DNA from: Saprospiraceae bacterium
Lineage (GTDB): Bacteria; Bacteroidota; Bacteroidia; Chitinophagales; Saprospiraceae
Direction: 5' to 3'
Assembly: GCA_016717105.1 (NCBI GenBank)
Contig: JADKGF010000012.1
Coordinates: forward strand, 62,001-126,000
Length of the DNA stretch: 64,000 nucleotides
In this document: positions 12,865 through 22,084 of the stretch, piece by piece
Layout of the letters: the number at the start of each line of letters is the position of its first letter
Position numbering within the stretch: position 1 is the first letter of the stretch
The notes under the pieces: model-generated
Told to the model about the DNA's origin: nothing
Seen by the model: only the letters and a program-made list of their open reading frames with translations
The model's database searches: none
Made by a program: the position numbers and the translations under genes

Positions 12865-13458
12865 TTAACTCATTTGTTTCAAAACCTGCTTAATCAAGTC
12901 CTCTACTTGATCTGTATTTGGATTCTTTTCCATGACGGTTTTTATTTGTTTCTCGACCACCGGCTTAGGAAATCCTAAAGCTATCAGTGCTGAAAGCGCC
13001 TCCGAACGTATGCTTGCTGTCTCAGGCCCAACTAGGATAACGTGGTCACTACCTGACTCCTTGATGACCTTGTCTTTGAGATCTAGGATGATTCTTTTTG
13101 CGGTTTTGGGACCAATACCCTTTACTTTACCTAAAGAAACAGCATTCTCGTGGATGATGGCAGTACGCACTTCATCAGGCGTCATATACGAAAGTATGAT
13201 TCGTGCCGTATTGACACCTACACCCGATACAGAAATGAGCAAGATGAATAGGCTTCGCTCGTCGTCATCAAAAAAGCCGAATAATGTTTGTTCATCTTCC
13301 TTAACATTCAGATAAGTCAGAATCTTTATTTTCTGAAGATTTTCGAGTTTTGCGTAGGTATTGAGACTAATATTTACATGATAGCCTACACCATGACAAT
13401 CCACATAGATATAAGTAGGCGTTTTATAGGTAATATCTCCGTTAAGGTATGCGATCAA
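12865..13458 (-). CDS. ruvA: Holliday junction branch migration complex subunit RuvA
   Basis: 197 residues, the normal length. The N-terminal OB-fold (MIAYLNGDI, GVGYHVNISLNTYAKL) is followed by two helix-hairpin-helix motifs (VSGVGVNTARIILS and VKGIGPKTAKRIILDL) that bind the four-way junction, and by a C-terminal UBA-like domain (ALSALIALGFPKPVVEKQI) that contacts RuvB. RuvA tetramers clamp the junction while RuvB drives branch migration. It lies between galE and sprA on the same strand. A TATCTTTG box on the minus strand (13496-13503) could serve as its -7 element. Confidence 0.95.
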   Translation of the reverse strand: MIAYLNGDITYKTPTYIYVDCHGVGYHVNISLNTYAKLENLQKIKILTYLNVKEDEQTLFGFFDDDERSLFILLISVSGVGVNTARIILSYMTPDEVRTAIIHENAVSLGKVKGIGPKTAKRIILDLKDKVIKESGSDHVILVGPETASIRSEALSALIALGFPKPVVEKQIKTVMEKNPNTDQVEDLIKQVLKQMS

Positions 13459-13540
13459 TGCTTGGTTATTTTATTAAAAATGTTAGAACAAATCACAAAG
13501 ATATCAATAATTATATATTTGACATAATTGTAATATGAAT

Positions 13541-14572
13541 TTATTGAATTTGACGACCTGTTCTTTCTTTTTCCCATGCCCAAGCAGAGTGCATGATATC
13601 ATTTACATCCAATTTCGGCTCCCAGCCCAATAGATTTTTTGCTTTGGAATAATCTGAATAAATGGCCATAATATCTCCTGCACGTCTTGGACCTACTTTA
13701 TAATTGAGTTTTTCTCCTGTTTGTGATTCGAATGCGTGGATGATTTCTAAGACACTTAGTCCATTGCCGATACCTACATTAAATACATCTGTACTTACCT
13801 GTTGCTTGCCTTCAAAAATATATCTTAAAGCCAGTGTGTGCGCATGTGCCAGATCCACAACATGAATATAATCTCTTATAGCGCTACCATCTCTTGTAGG
13901 ATAATCGTCGCCAAATACAGTCATCTCCTTTCGTTTGCCTATGGCTGTCTCCGTGATCACAGGTACTAGGTTTTGTGCTGGATTCACGGGTGATTCGCCT
14001 AGTTTTGCACTAGCATGTGCACCAGCGGGATTGAAATAGCGAAGCAAAATACTTTTTACACTGCTATTTTTTAGTGAATCAGTGATCATTTGTTCGCCCA
14101 TCTGTTTGGTACGACCATACGGCGATGCCGCTTCTTGCAATGGTGTTTCTTCGGTTACTGGACTATGGGTAACATCACCGTACACTGTACAGCTCGAACT
14201 GAAAATCAATGCTTCTACGTGGTTTTGTGTCGCCACATCCAGGATATTTATAAGCGAATCTAGATTGTTGCGAAAATATCGGATTGGTTGCTCTACGGAT
14301 TCGCCTACAGCCTTCAATGCAGCAAAATGTATAACTCCCTTGATATCAGGATGTTCGGTAAATATACGTTTCACGCCATCCAATTCACATAAATCCAAAT
14401 GATAATACGGCACATCTATTCCAGTGATATCCTTGACTGCCGCTAGTGATGATGTATCAGAATTGCTGCCATTATCTACACAGACTACTTCATATCCATT
14501 TTCTATCAGGTCGATAATCGTATGGCTTCCGATATAACCGGTGCCACCTGTTACCAAAACTTTTTGATTCAT
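13541..14572 (-). CDS. galE: UDP-glucose 4-epimerase
   Basis: 343 residues, full length. The NAD-binding GGTGYIGSH motif at residues 9-17, the SSSCTVYG serine region and the YGRTKQMGE motif (YxxxK catalytic pair) identify an extended short-chain dehydrogenase of the GalE type. The FNPAGAH and RDYIHVVDLA motifs support UDP-glucose/UDP-galactose specificity. It interconverts UDP-glucose and UDP-galactose and so supplies sugar for envelope polysaccharides. It is the first gene of a minus-strand run leading to ruvA and sprA. Confidence 0.92.
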   Translation of the reverse strand: MNQKVLVTGGTGYIGSHTIIDLIENGYEVVCVDNGSNSDTSSLAAVKDITGIDVPYYHLDLCELDGVKRIFTEHPDIKGVIHFAALKAVGESVEQPIRYFRNNLDSLINILDVATQNHVEALIFSSSCTVYGDVTHSPVTEETPLQEAASPYGRTKQMGEQMITDSLKNSSVKSILLRYFNPAGAHASAKLGESPVNPAQNLVPVITETAIGKRKEMTVFGDDYPTRDGSAIRDYIHVVDLAHAHTLALRYIFEGKQQVSTDVFNVGIGNGLSVLEIIHAFESQTGEKLNYKVGPRRAGDIMAIYSDYSKAKNLLGWEPKLDVNDIMHSAWAWEKERTGRQIQ

Positions 14573-14589
14573 AATTGTAAATTATGCTG

Positions 14590-14597
14590 CAAAGGTA
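14590..14597 (-). promoter_or_regulatory. Candidate -7 box (TACCTTTG) for galE
   Basis: Minus-strand TACCTTTG matches the Bacteroidota TANNTTTG element and lies 17 bases before the galE start codon. No TTG is found at the usual 19-21 bp spacing upstream, so the call rests on the -7 box alone. Confidence 0.4.
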
Positions 14598-14749
14598 CAG
14601 TATGTTTTAGGAAAAATTACTGGGTATTGAGTGTTTCACCTTTTTTAATTGATTATTTTATCTCCATGAATTAAAAATTAAACATATAATCCAAATATAC
14701 TTTTTTAGTCCAGATTTGAAGAATTATAAATTCTTAATGTATCACATCT

Positions 14750-14772
14750 CAGTTACAAACTGCGACGATCGA
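14750..14772 (+). repeat. REP-like palindromic element, copy 1
   Basis: CAGTTACAAACTGCGACGATCG matches, in opposite orientation, the sequence around 16501-16526. The core CAGTT-ACA-AACTG can fold on itself. A weaker third copy (AGTTACAAACTACGC) lies at 16766-16780. Confidence 0.5.
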
Positions 14773-15083
14773 ATTTGTGCAATCAATTGGACAAATGCTA
14801 AGTAAAAGCTAAAAAAAAAAAAAAAAAAATATAAAATCTTTAAAAAAAAATCTAGAAAAAATAATATTGATGTTAAAATTTAAAGCTTCATTGTTTAAAA
14901 TATATTTTTTAAAAGATTACTAAATAAGGTTCGCTATGATACTTTGTATTCTTGGTTCTAAGAAATCATAGCAAATTAAAGAAAATTTAAAGGCTGACTC
15001 TTTTAGAAAAGAGTATCTTACTGAATCACTAATTTTATTAATAGGATTCAAACCATGCCACCAAAAGAGCATAGTTTGTTGTA

Positions 15084-16370
15084 CTACCTTATGACTTCAA
15101 AGGTAACTTTTTGAACATTCGATGTTTTATTCAGATGTTGATTTACCAAAAGATAGTACATGCCGGCAGGCCATTCAGTTACATTGATATCTTTAGAAGG
15201 GCTTTCCATTACTCCTTTTATCATAAGCTGTCCTGATAGATTGAAAATGCTAAAATTAACATTTTCAATACTTTCTTCGATATTGATAGATATTTGACTA
15301 TGTGCAAGATTTGGCATTACTTTAACTTTACTTGCTTTAACAACATCATTTTCCACAATAGATGTAGACCTGCCATCATTGCATTTGAATGGTTGTGATG
15401 GGATTAGATATCCTCTCGGTCCTTTTTTACCCAAATTGGCATGCATCTTTCTCCTTTGGCCCAAGGTAAACATGGCTGCACAGTCATCAGGAATATTATC
15501 CATAAAGTTTTTATTCATCCTACGCAAATTGCCAAAACAGCCAGTAGCTACAAAATAATCTTCTCTTTGTGGCAAACAGATAAGGGTGGCTCCATTTATT
15601 TCCGGGGTATCATCTACACCATCGCCACCACACTGACCTTCTCCATCTAAGCCCCACAATGGTCTGATGCCCAAATATATCCCCATAAGGTGAGCCAGTG
15701 TATAACCTTTTTTGTACAATTCATTATTTGGTTGTTCTCCAAAGTGGTCTATATCTATCACTATACCATCTTTAAGTGGATCTCGCATCGGTAATTGTGC
15801 ATAACCTGCTATGCTAAATTCTTGACCTTGCGGATTGTACTGGCCTAAATCTGCCACCCAAATATTTATATAATTTTCAGGTTCGAAAGGTTGTAATCCC
15901 ATTTCACCTCTTTCAGAAAATATATTACGAAGCTCAGTTCCTTTTGGCAATGTAACTAACCTAATAAAGTTTTCATTAAATTCAGGTACACAAAACTGAA
16001 TGCCTGCACTATAAGCCTTGTCTTTATAAAAATCATCTTCTGGCATTGCTATTTCATTATTAAACGCTGCATTAAGTGCTTTGAGCTGATATTTGATATT
16101 ATCTAATGATACCTTTTTATCTTCTGTTTGCAAAATATTAAATACTACATGCAAATGCTTGACTTCAGTAATATTTTCTTCAAATAACAAAAATTCATTT
16201 TGGAAATACTGCTCAAATTCTATTTCCCTTTCTCTTATTTTCTGCTTCCATTCAACATTATCATAAAATGTCTTTTCAAGTTCTTCGCTTTTGTAATATC
16301 TAAATATTTGTGCTTGAGAAATATTAAGCACAAAAAATGTAACCATAGATGTAAAGAATACAATTTTCAT
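15084..16370 (-). CDS. Secreted M43 (pappalysin)-like protein lacking the zinc-binding residues, with type IX sorting domain
   Basis: 428 residues. A signal peptide (about residues 1-20, ending SQA) is followed by an M43-like domain (about 65-330) and a C-terminal type IX sorting domain (about 350-428; KVMPNLAHSQISINI, LSGQLMIKG, WPAGMYYLLV). Outside the active site the family hallmarks are present: YTLAH..G.YLG, a GDGVDDTPE loop, the NFMDN Met-turn, the CAAMFTLGQRRKM segment and conserved cysteines. In the HExxHxxGxxH motif (residues 227-237, bases 15660-15692) only the first His and the Gly remain; Glu, the second His and the third His are Leu, Ile and Pro. No frame break or stop is present. 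It should therefore be secreted but not be a metalloprotease; binding or scaffold roles are possible (inference). Confidence 0.7.
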   Translation of the reverse strand: MKIVFFTSMVTFFVLNISQAQIFRYYKSEELEKTFYDNVEWKQKIREREIEFEQYFQNEFLLFEENITEVKHLHVVFNILQTEDKKVSLDNIKYQLKALNAAFNNEIAMPEDDFYKDKAYSAGIQFCVPEFNENFIRLVTLPKGTELRNIFSERGEMGLQPFEPENYINIWVADLGQYNPQGQEFSIAGYAQLPMRDPLKDGIVIDIDHFGEQPNNELYKKGYTLAHLMGIYLGIRPLWGLDGEGQCGGDGVDDTPEINGATLICLPQREDYFVATGCFGNLRRMNKNFMDNIPDDCAAMFTLGQRRKMHANLGKKGPRGYLIPSQPFKCNDGRSTSIVENDVVKASKVKVMPNLAHSQISINIEESIENVNFSIFNLSGQLMIKGVMESPSKDINVTEWPAGMYYLLVNQHLNKTSNVQKVTFEVIR

Positions 16371-16842
16371 ATTGCGGATTTTTTATTAATGTTATAATGT
16401 AAAATCTAATTTCTTAAAATTCTAAAACTTTATTTTCATCACAAAGATGAAGGTACACAAAAGTAAGGTATATTTTATTTATGTTTATAATTGTCTCCTC
16501 TCGATGGTCGCAGTTTGCAACTGCGATTTCATATTTTTAGAATCCTGCTAAAGCTGGACAGGTTTTGCAATTCATATACCGAGACAAAGGTAAGGGTTTA
16601 TTTAAAAATGCCACACAACTTTTTGGTAGCCTGCTTTATATGAAACAATTTGGTACAGATTTTATCTTTTGAAGTTCTCCGATAAATACTACCAGCGGGT
16701 TTATGTACAATTCTGTGTGGCTTCAACCAACGTCCAAATTGTGTGGCTATATTTCTGGGACTGGAAGTTACAAACTACGCCAAGGAGGGTATAAGATATC
16801 TATGAAGTAGTTTTATTCTAAGTTATTTAATTATTGCCACTT
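16371..16842. other. Intergenic region with REP-like palindrome and dispersed inverted repeats
   Basis: No coding sequence was recognised. It contains the REP-like hairpin at 16508-16526, a weaker copy at 16766-16780, and an inverted pair GCCACACAA (16610-16618) / TTGTGTGGC (16739-16747). Confidence 0.5.
16508..16526. repeat. REP-like palindrome, copy 2
   Basis: TCGCAGTT-TGC-AACTGCGA is a perfect 8-bp stem with a 3-nt loop. With its flank (CGATGG) it matches the reverse complement of the 14750 copy, so the M43-like gene lies between inverted copies. Confidence 0.6.
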
Positions 16843-17334
16843 TTATTCTGCATTTTTCCATCTCTTAAATAAATTATTTTCTTCTTCATTTGGAAATTTA
16901 TTTTTACATAAATTAAAAAAATATGTATTTAGATCATCATAGTTTTGAATAAAATTATTATTACCGTATGCACCATATAACCATATTAATAAATTTTCTG
17001 CGTCAATAAAATCAATAATGTCATTTGCAAAAAGTATTGTTTCGTCAGATTTCAATTCTTTCATGCTCAAAATTGCTAATCCTATCATAGTTTTATCATT
17101 CTTGTTTGATTTTATTATACTCACAGCATTCTCTTTAAAGCATTCCGCGTATTTTAATAATTGAGCAAATTCAGGATAAGTAAGTGGCTCCTCTATCCAA
17201 GTTAAATCAATTACTTTTTTGCGCACTGCATACAAAGTTTCGTCATAGTTAATAGTATTATTCAATCTAAGACATGCGTCTTTAGGATTTGAGCAACCAC
17301 AAGTTAAAAAAATAATAAAGAACACATATTTCAT
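16843..17334 (-). CDS. Hypothetical lipoprotein
   Basis: 163 residues with a short hydrophobic N-terminus and a lipobox-like Cys (FLTCGC) near residue 14. The rest is charged and apparently helical, with no motif I recognise. It is more AT-rich than its neighbours. It is 47 bases downstream of the histidine kinase gene on the same strand and may be co-transcribed with it. Confidence 0.5.
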   Translation of the reverse strand: MKYVFFIIFLTCGCSNPKDACLRLNNTINYDETLYAVRKKVIDLTWIEEPLTYPEFAQLLKYAECFKENAVSIIKSNKNDKTMIGLAILSMKELKSDETILFANDIIDFIDAENLLIWLYGAYGNNNFIQNYDDLNTYFFNLCKNKFPNEEENNLFKRWKNAE

Positions 17335-17381
17335 TTCAATAATAATTAATCAAAGCCAATCTTCCACCCCTTTGATCCATT

Positions 17382-18548
17382 TTACCCTGTGATCGGAAGA
17401 ACAATGGCAAAAATGGTCTCTTCGTTTGGTTTGGATGATTTGACATAAATTTTTCCTTTATGGTAATCTTCTATGATTCTTTTGGCCAAGGAAAGTCCTA
17501 GTCCCCATCCTCGTTTTTTGGTCGAATATCCTGGTTTAAAAACAGATTTAAACTTGGATGCAGCGATTCCATGACCCGTATCCGACATTTCAATGACTAC
17601 ATTAGTATTCTGTCGGTACATTTTACACCCAATTGTTCCTTTGCCATCCATCGCATCGAGCGAATTTCGCACCAGATTTTCGATGACCCAAACAAACAAG
17701 TGTTTATTTACCATGGCACGTACTTCATATTCTGGCTTTTCGAATACAAAACTTACTTTCCTAGGCGAACGACGTTGCAAGTAGTCCTTCACTTCCACCA
17801 ATTCATCATAAATATTCGTATCTTCCAACACTGGATCTGACCCAATCTTTGAAAACCGATCAGCAACCAATTCCAATCTATCCACATCTTTTTTAAGCTC
17901 TTCCAATACATCTAAGCCTTCCGGTTTGTCTGTATAACTATCCTTCAGATACTCGATCCATCCCAAGATCGCACTAATCGGTGTCCCGAGTTGATGCGCT
18001 GTTTCCTTGGCCATACCTGCCCAGACTCGATTTTGTTCGGCCTTGCGTGATGAGCTGAATAGAAAATATCCCAAAGCAATATACAAACTAACCATAAGTC
18101 CTTGTACCAAAGGAAATAATTTGATGTACCCAAGCAGTGGAGAATTGAAACAATAGATATATTTAGAATATCCATATCCTTTGATGGGAATCTCACCAGA
18201 TTCAAGAAATTCTTCCTTTTTCCTTTTTAAAAATTCGGGGTCATTTAGTTCTTCTTCTGAAAAGTTTTGTCCTTGAAGATTCCCCGTTTCGTCTTCAAAC
18301 ACCACGGGTAATGGAAATGAATCCACTATGGTGCTATGGAGGGCAATGTCATTATTTCCTCCAGATGTTACATCTTGATTTATAAAACGCTCTAGCGCCT
18401 GTTTAAATAAAAATATGTTTTTTTCTTCATTTTTTTTAAGGCTATCCGCGAGAAAATTGGAATACATGATGGTAAATAAAAGCAAGATAGCACCCATTAC
18501 CATCAGGATGATTTTCCAATAATTACTTTTATGAATTGATGTTGACAT
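17382..18548 (-). CDS. Membrane sensor histidine kinase
   Basis: 388 residues. The first membrane helix is at about 13-34, a sensor region of roughly 105 residues follows, and a second helix lies at about 147-166. The HisKA dimerisation/phosphoacceptor helix reads AKETAHQLGTPISAILGW (His185), and the HATPase domain shows the N box (NLVRNSLDAM), DTGHGIA and GWGLGLSLAKRII. The AHQLGTP phosphoacceptor variant is widespread in Bacteroidota kinases, and PorY-type kinases that regulate type IX secretion share it as far as I recall, but this alone does not prove a PorY role. No response regulator gene is adjacent, so it is an orphan kinase here. Confidence 0.85.
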   Translation of the reverse strand: MSTSIHKSNYWKIILMVMGAILLLFTIMYSNFLADSLKKNEEKNIFLFKQALERFINQDVTSGGNNDIALHSTIVDSFPLPVVFEDETGNLQGQNFSEEELNDPEFLKRKKEEFLESGEIPIKGYGYSKYIYCFNSPLLGYIKLFPLVQGLMVSLYIALGYFLFSSSRKAEQNRVWAGMAKETAHQLGTPISAILGWIEYLKDSYTDKPEGLDVLEELKKDVDRLELVADRFSKIGSDPVLEDTNIYDELVEVKDYLQRRSPRKVSFVFEKPEYEVRAMVNKHLFVWVIENLVRNSLDAMDGKGTIGCKMYRQNTNVVIEMSDTGHGIAASKFKSVFKPGYSTKKRGWGLGLSLAKRIIEDYHKGKIYVKSSKPNEETIFAIVLPITG

Positions 18549-18717
18549 AATAAATGCAAAAATGACGGATCTTTAATGACACAATGTAAATCAAACTTTT
18601 AGTTTGCCACATTTATTGTAGAAAGAAAGGACAATCAGCAATGTACAATGCCGCTTGTCCTTCATTTCAGTATCAATCAAAAATCAGTCATTTCGCTTGA
18701 AAAAGGATTTATATTTT

Positions 18718-19713
18718 TTAAAACAAGTTCATAGACGTACCTATCATAATCGTATTATAATCAAAGTTTGGATTGTCCTTAAAGAGCTTTGAAAAATTAT
18801 ACCTAGCGATCAGATTAAACCCTGAGATATCAATAGATGCTGTAGCTCCATATATCCAATTATTTAGATTATATCGTGCACTACGGGCTTCATAGATACT
18901 TTCTGTGCCTACTTTCAGGTGATTTTTTTGGACAGTATGAATTCTATATCCCACGTATCCGCCCAATTCTAATTTTGTTTTTCTAGACAATGCAAAAGTA
19001 AATCCAAGTGGCACATTAAGGTATCCAATATTGAGCTTAGGATTGCATTTTGCATTTTCTACCGGAATAAATTCAGGTTGATTGTCCGCATTGGACGCGA
19101 GCCTCACATCATTTTCTATTTTGAAGCGATTCTTAAGGTAACTTAGACCATAATTAAAAGCAACTTTGCTTTCCTTACCACCTAAGGTGACGCTTCTCAT
19201 CAGACCGAAATCCCAATACCAAGATCCACCCGTATTGATCTCTGGATATAAGGTACCGGCTACTTTATCTCCCGAAAGCAAAGTATTTATACCAAATTCT
19301 ATTTTCAAGCTGGTATTAAATTTCTTTTTGAAAGGCATATATTTCGAAATACCGATGCCATCTTGCCCCATGTTTTCCTCATTCATTGCAGGATCGGTAG
19401 ATTCTGGTTCAGGCATTTCTGGTACTTCCACTGTTTCGCCTTCAGGTGTATCAATGAATTCAGGCATGTCTTCTACAGGCACTACTATGGTATTCACTTC
19501 TGCTTCCACTTGGGTAGTTAAGGCATCTATCTGATCTAGTAGTGATATTATTTTTACCGAATCCGTGTAATATCTCATGGACTGGACATTGTCTTTGACC
19601 GAAGTCAGATAATATTTCAAATTTTCTAACTTAGCCTGGTCGTCTGACTGCGCTTGTAGGTTGATGCTAATAGTAGCTATCAAAATGGTAAAAAGAAAGT
19701 TGAGTTGTTTCAT
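18718..19713 (-). CDS. Outer-membrane beta-barrel protein
   Basis: About 331 residues from the ATG at 19713, preferred over the longer reading from 19770 because it begins a clear signal peptide (MKQLNFLFTILIATI, LQAQ). A helical stretch (about 25-75) and an acidic Pro/Glu linker (PEFIDTPEGETVEVPEMPEP) precede a C-terminal barrel of alternating strands (SLKIEFGIN, LGGYVGYRI, LIARYNFS) ending in MNLF. It resembles the PorT/OmpX-like outer-membrane barrels (PF13568-like) of Bacteroidota. No substrate is evident. It has its own gene space, about 170 bases before the kinase gene. Confidence 0.65.
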   Translation of the reverse strand: MKQLNFLFTILIATISINLQAQSDDQAKLENLKYYLTSVKDNVQSMRYYTDSVKIISLLDQIDALTTQVEAEVNTIVVPVEDMPEFIDTPEGETVEVPEMPEPESTDPAMNEENMGQDGIGISKYMPFKKKFNTSLKIEFGINTLLSGDKVAGTLYPEINTGGSWYWDFGLMRSVTLGGKESKVAFNYGLSYLKNRFKIENDVRLASNADNQPEFIPVENAKCNPKLNIGYLNVPLGFTFALSRKTKLELGGYVGYRIHTVQKNHLKVGTESIYEARSARYNLNNWIYGATASIDISGFNLIARYNFSKLFKDNPNFDYNTIMIGTSMNLF

Positions 19714-19918
19714 TTTTTTTGGTATTAAGTGAATTAAAATAAACCATCGTCTTAGTAACGGAAATATCATGATAAAAGTTAATCACACAGCATTAATGCT
19801 GCATAATTTTCTATCAATGCGTCTTTTTGTCGGACAAAATATAGTCCTTCCACGCAGGCCGAAATACTGGCTGCTGGTCAAGACGAGAAGATAATCAATA
19901 TTTTCTAAAAGCTGGTGA

Positions 19919-20284
19919 TTATTGCGGCGTTCCGTTTTGTATCCAGCACTGGATTTTTTTGATGACATCATCAGCCAATTTGGCACTACCTTGTGGCATC
20001 TTTTCTACACCACCTTCATGCTTAATAGACTTCAGGAAATTGCTATTTTTTGTACCTGCAACTACGTTTGCATAACTGCTTAAATTATATCCACCAGCCC
20101 TAGTTCCACTGTCATGACAACCACCTTGAGCACATGAACTATTTATTATGGGAGCTATATCCGTCGAATACTTTGGCGTAAGCCCAGTACAATCAATAGT
20201 GGATGTACTACTATCATCTTTCGAACAAGAAATCAAAAGCAGTAAAAAGAATAAACCACTCAATGCAAAAAACCTTGATGTCAT
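19919..20284 (-). CDS. Small c-type cytochrome-like lipoprotein
   Basis: About 121 residues from the ATG at 20284. The N-terminus is a lipoprotein signal (FFLLLLISC). A CAQGGCH motif (Cys-x4-Cys-His) follows STDIAPIINSS, and a KMPQGSAKL segment could supply the axial Met. This matches Bacteroidota lipoproteins annotated as cytochrome c domain proteins whose heme motif has four rather than two residues between the cysteines. It would act in the periplasm or on the outer membrane as an electron carrier if heme is attached; the sequence does not prove attachment. Confidence 0.6.
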   Translation of the reverse strand: MTSRFFALSGLFFLLLLISCSKDDSSTSTIDCTGLTPKYSTDIAPIINSSCAQGGCHDSGTRAGGYNLSSYANVVAGTKNSNFLKSIKHEGGVEKMPQGSAKLADDVIKKIQCWIQNGTPQ

Positions 20285-20434
20285 ATAATGTTTTTTTATT
20301 ATTAAAAAATCAGCCAAAATAACGAATAAATTCGCTGATATGATATGATGTATATCAATAAAAAAATAAAAATTGTAATATTGGTCTTATTTTTGTGCCT
20401 TCTTTATGCATTTTAAAAGGAAATTATTAATAAA

Positions 20435-21969
20435 ATGGATTTTAAAAATTTGATTGCCCACTGCAAAGAGTATGGATTTATATTTCAATCCAGTGAGATT
20501 TATGATGGTTTAAGTGCTGTGTATGATTACGGTCCTTATGGCGTGGAGCTCAAAAATAATATAAAAAATTACTGGTGGAAGTCGATGGTTCAGATGCATG
20601 AAAACATCGTAGGTATAGATGCAGCCATCTTTATGCACCCTAAGACCTGGAAGGCTTCAGGCCACGTGGATGCATTTAATGACCCGTTGGTGGACAATAA
20701 AGATTCTAAAAAAAGATATCGAGCAGATCAACTTATCGAAGGATATGCCGAAAAAATCGAAGCAAAAACACTCAAAGATATCGAAAAAGCCAAGGCTAGA
20801 TTTGGTGAAGATTTTGATGAGAAAAGTTCAGAGAGACCAATGACCGCATCATAGAGCGTCAAAAACAAATAGACGAAGCCTTGTCTCGGCTAGCAAAAGC
20901 CATGACTGACGGTAATATGGATGAGCTTAAAGCTATGATTGATGAGTATGAAATCGTTTGTCCTGAAAGCGGCTCACGCAACTGGACCGAAGTACGTCAG
21001 TTCAATCTCATGTTTAATACCCAGCTCGGTAATATCGCTGGTGAAGAAGGCAAACTATACTTAAGGCCTGAGACGGCGCAAGGTATTTTTGTCAATTTTC
21101 TCAATGTACAGAAATCCACCAGGCAAAAGATCCCATTTGGTATCGCACAGATCGGTAAAGCATTCAGAAACGAGATCGTTGCACGACAGTTTATCTTCCG
21201 TATGCGCGAATTTGAGCAAATGGAGATGCAGTTTTTCATCAGACCTGGATCTCAAGACGAATGGTACAGCTACTGGAAAGAGACAAGACTTAAGTGGCAC
21301 AAAGCATTAGGTACAAGTGCCGACAAACTCAGGTACCACGATCACGCCAACCTAGCGCACTATGCCAAAGCAGCTGTAGATATTGAATTTGAGTTTCCTT
21401 TTGGTTTCAAAGAGCTCGAAGGTATCCACTCCAGAGGCGACTTCGACTTGAGCCAACACCAGGAGCTTTCGGGCAAGAAACTGCAATATTTCGATCCTGA
21501 GCTCAACGAAAATTATGTACCTTATGTCATCGAGACATCCATCGGTTGTGACCGTATGTTTTTGGCTATGATTGCCAATAATCTTGTAGAAGAAAATGTC
21601 CCTGACGCAGATGGTGCTGATTCAACAAGAGTTGTATTAAAATTGCATCCAGCACTTGCACCAGTTAAGGTAGCTGTATTGCCATTGCTCAAAAACAAAG
21701 AGGAACTCACTAAAGCAGCCACTGAGATATATGACCGACTGAAGTTGTCTTTCAATTGTCAATATGACGAAAAAGACGCTATAGGCCGCAGATATCGCAG
21801 ACAAGATGCCATCGGTACACCATATTGTGTGACGATAGACTTCGAGACACTCGAAAACGGTACGGTGACTATCCGCGATCGAGATACTTTGGAGCAACAA
21901 AGAATAAATATAGCTGATATAAAATCCGTAGTGGAAGGCAAAGTATCCATGGAAAACTTGCTGATGTAA
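20435..21969 (+). CDS. glyS: Glycine--tRNA ligase (one frame break)
   Basis: About 510 residues after bridging one break: 20435-20854 is in one frame, the rest in the next. The break lies at the A4 run 20822-20825; one extra A joins FDEK to KFRETNDRIIERQ. The protein is the single-chain alpha2 class II enzyme, with an N-terminal catalytic start (HCKEYGFIFQSSEIY, YDYGPYGVELK), motif 2 (GKAFRNEI), motif 3 (SIGCDRMFLAMI) and a C-terminal anticodon-binding domain (VKVAVLPLLKNKEELTKAA). It charges tRNA-Gly and is essential, which argues that the break is a sequence error. A TATTTTTG -7-like box lies at 20388-20395. Confidence 0.92.
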
Positions 21970-21990
21970 TACAAGCAAATAGTAGAAGAT

Positions 21991-22029
21991 AAAAGTGCAT
22001 TACGAAATGAAGTGATGCGCTTTTTTTTT
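21991..22029 (+). terminator. Intrinsic terminator after glyS
   Basis: An imperfect hairpin, AAAAGTGCAT ... ATGCGCTTTT with one G-T pair in the stem, is followed by a run of T. It lies 22 bases after the glyS stop. Confidence 0.6.
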
Positions 22030-22084
22030 GTTTGTGAAATATGAAGAATAGAATAGTTTTCAATATCTTTGTAAAAAAATAATC

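Larger units (their letters stand above)
14573..15083. other. AT-rich intergenic region with A19 tract and hairpins
   Basis: No gene was found in these 511 bases. The region holds a REP-like element (14750-14772), an uninterrupted run of 19 A (14811-14829) followed by further A-rich blocks, and an 8-bp inverted repeat ACTCTTTT/AAAAGAGT at 14997-15014. That repeat could end the minus-strand gene that stops at 15084, though it lacks a strong T tail. Confidence 0.6.

Noticed and set aside
17382..18548. Assignment of the orphan kinase as PorY
   Set aside because: The AHQLGTP phosphoacceptor variant is shared by many Bacteroidota kinases, and no porX or other type IX regulator is adjacent.
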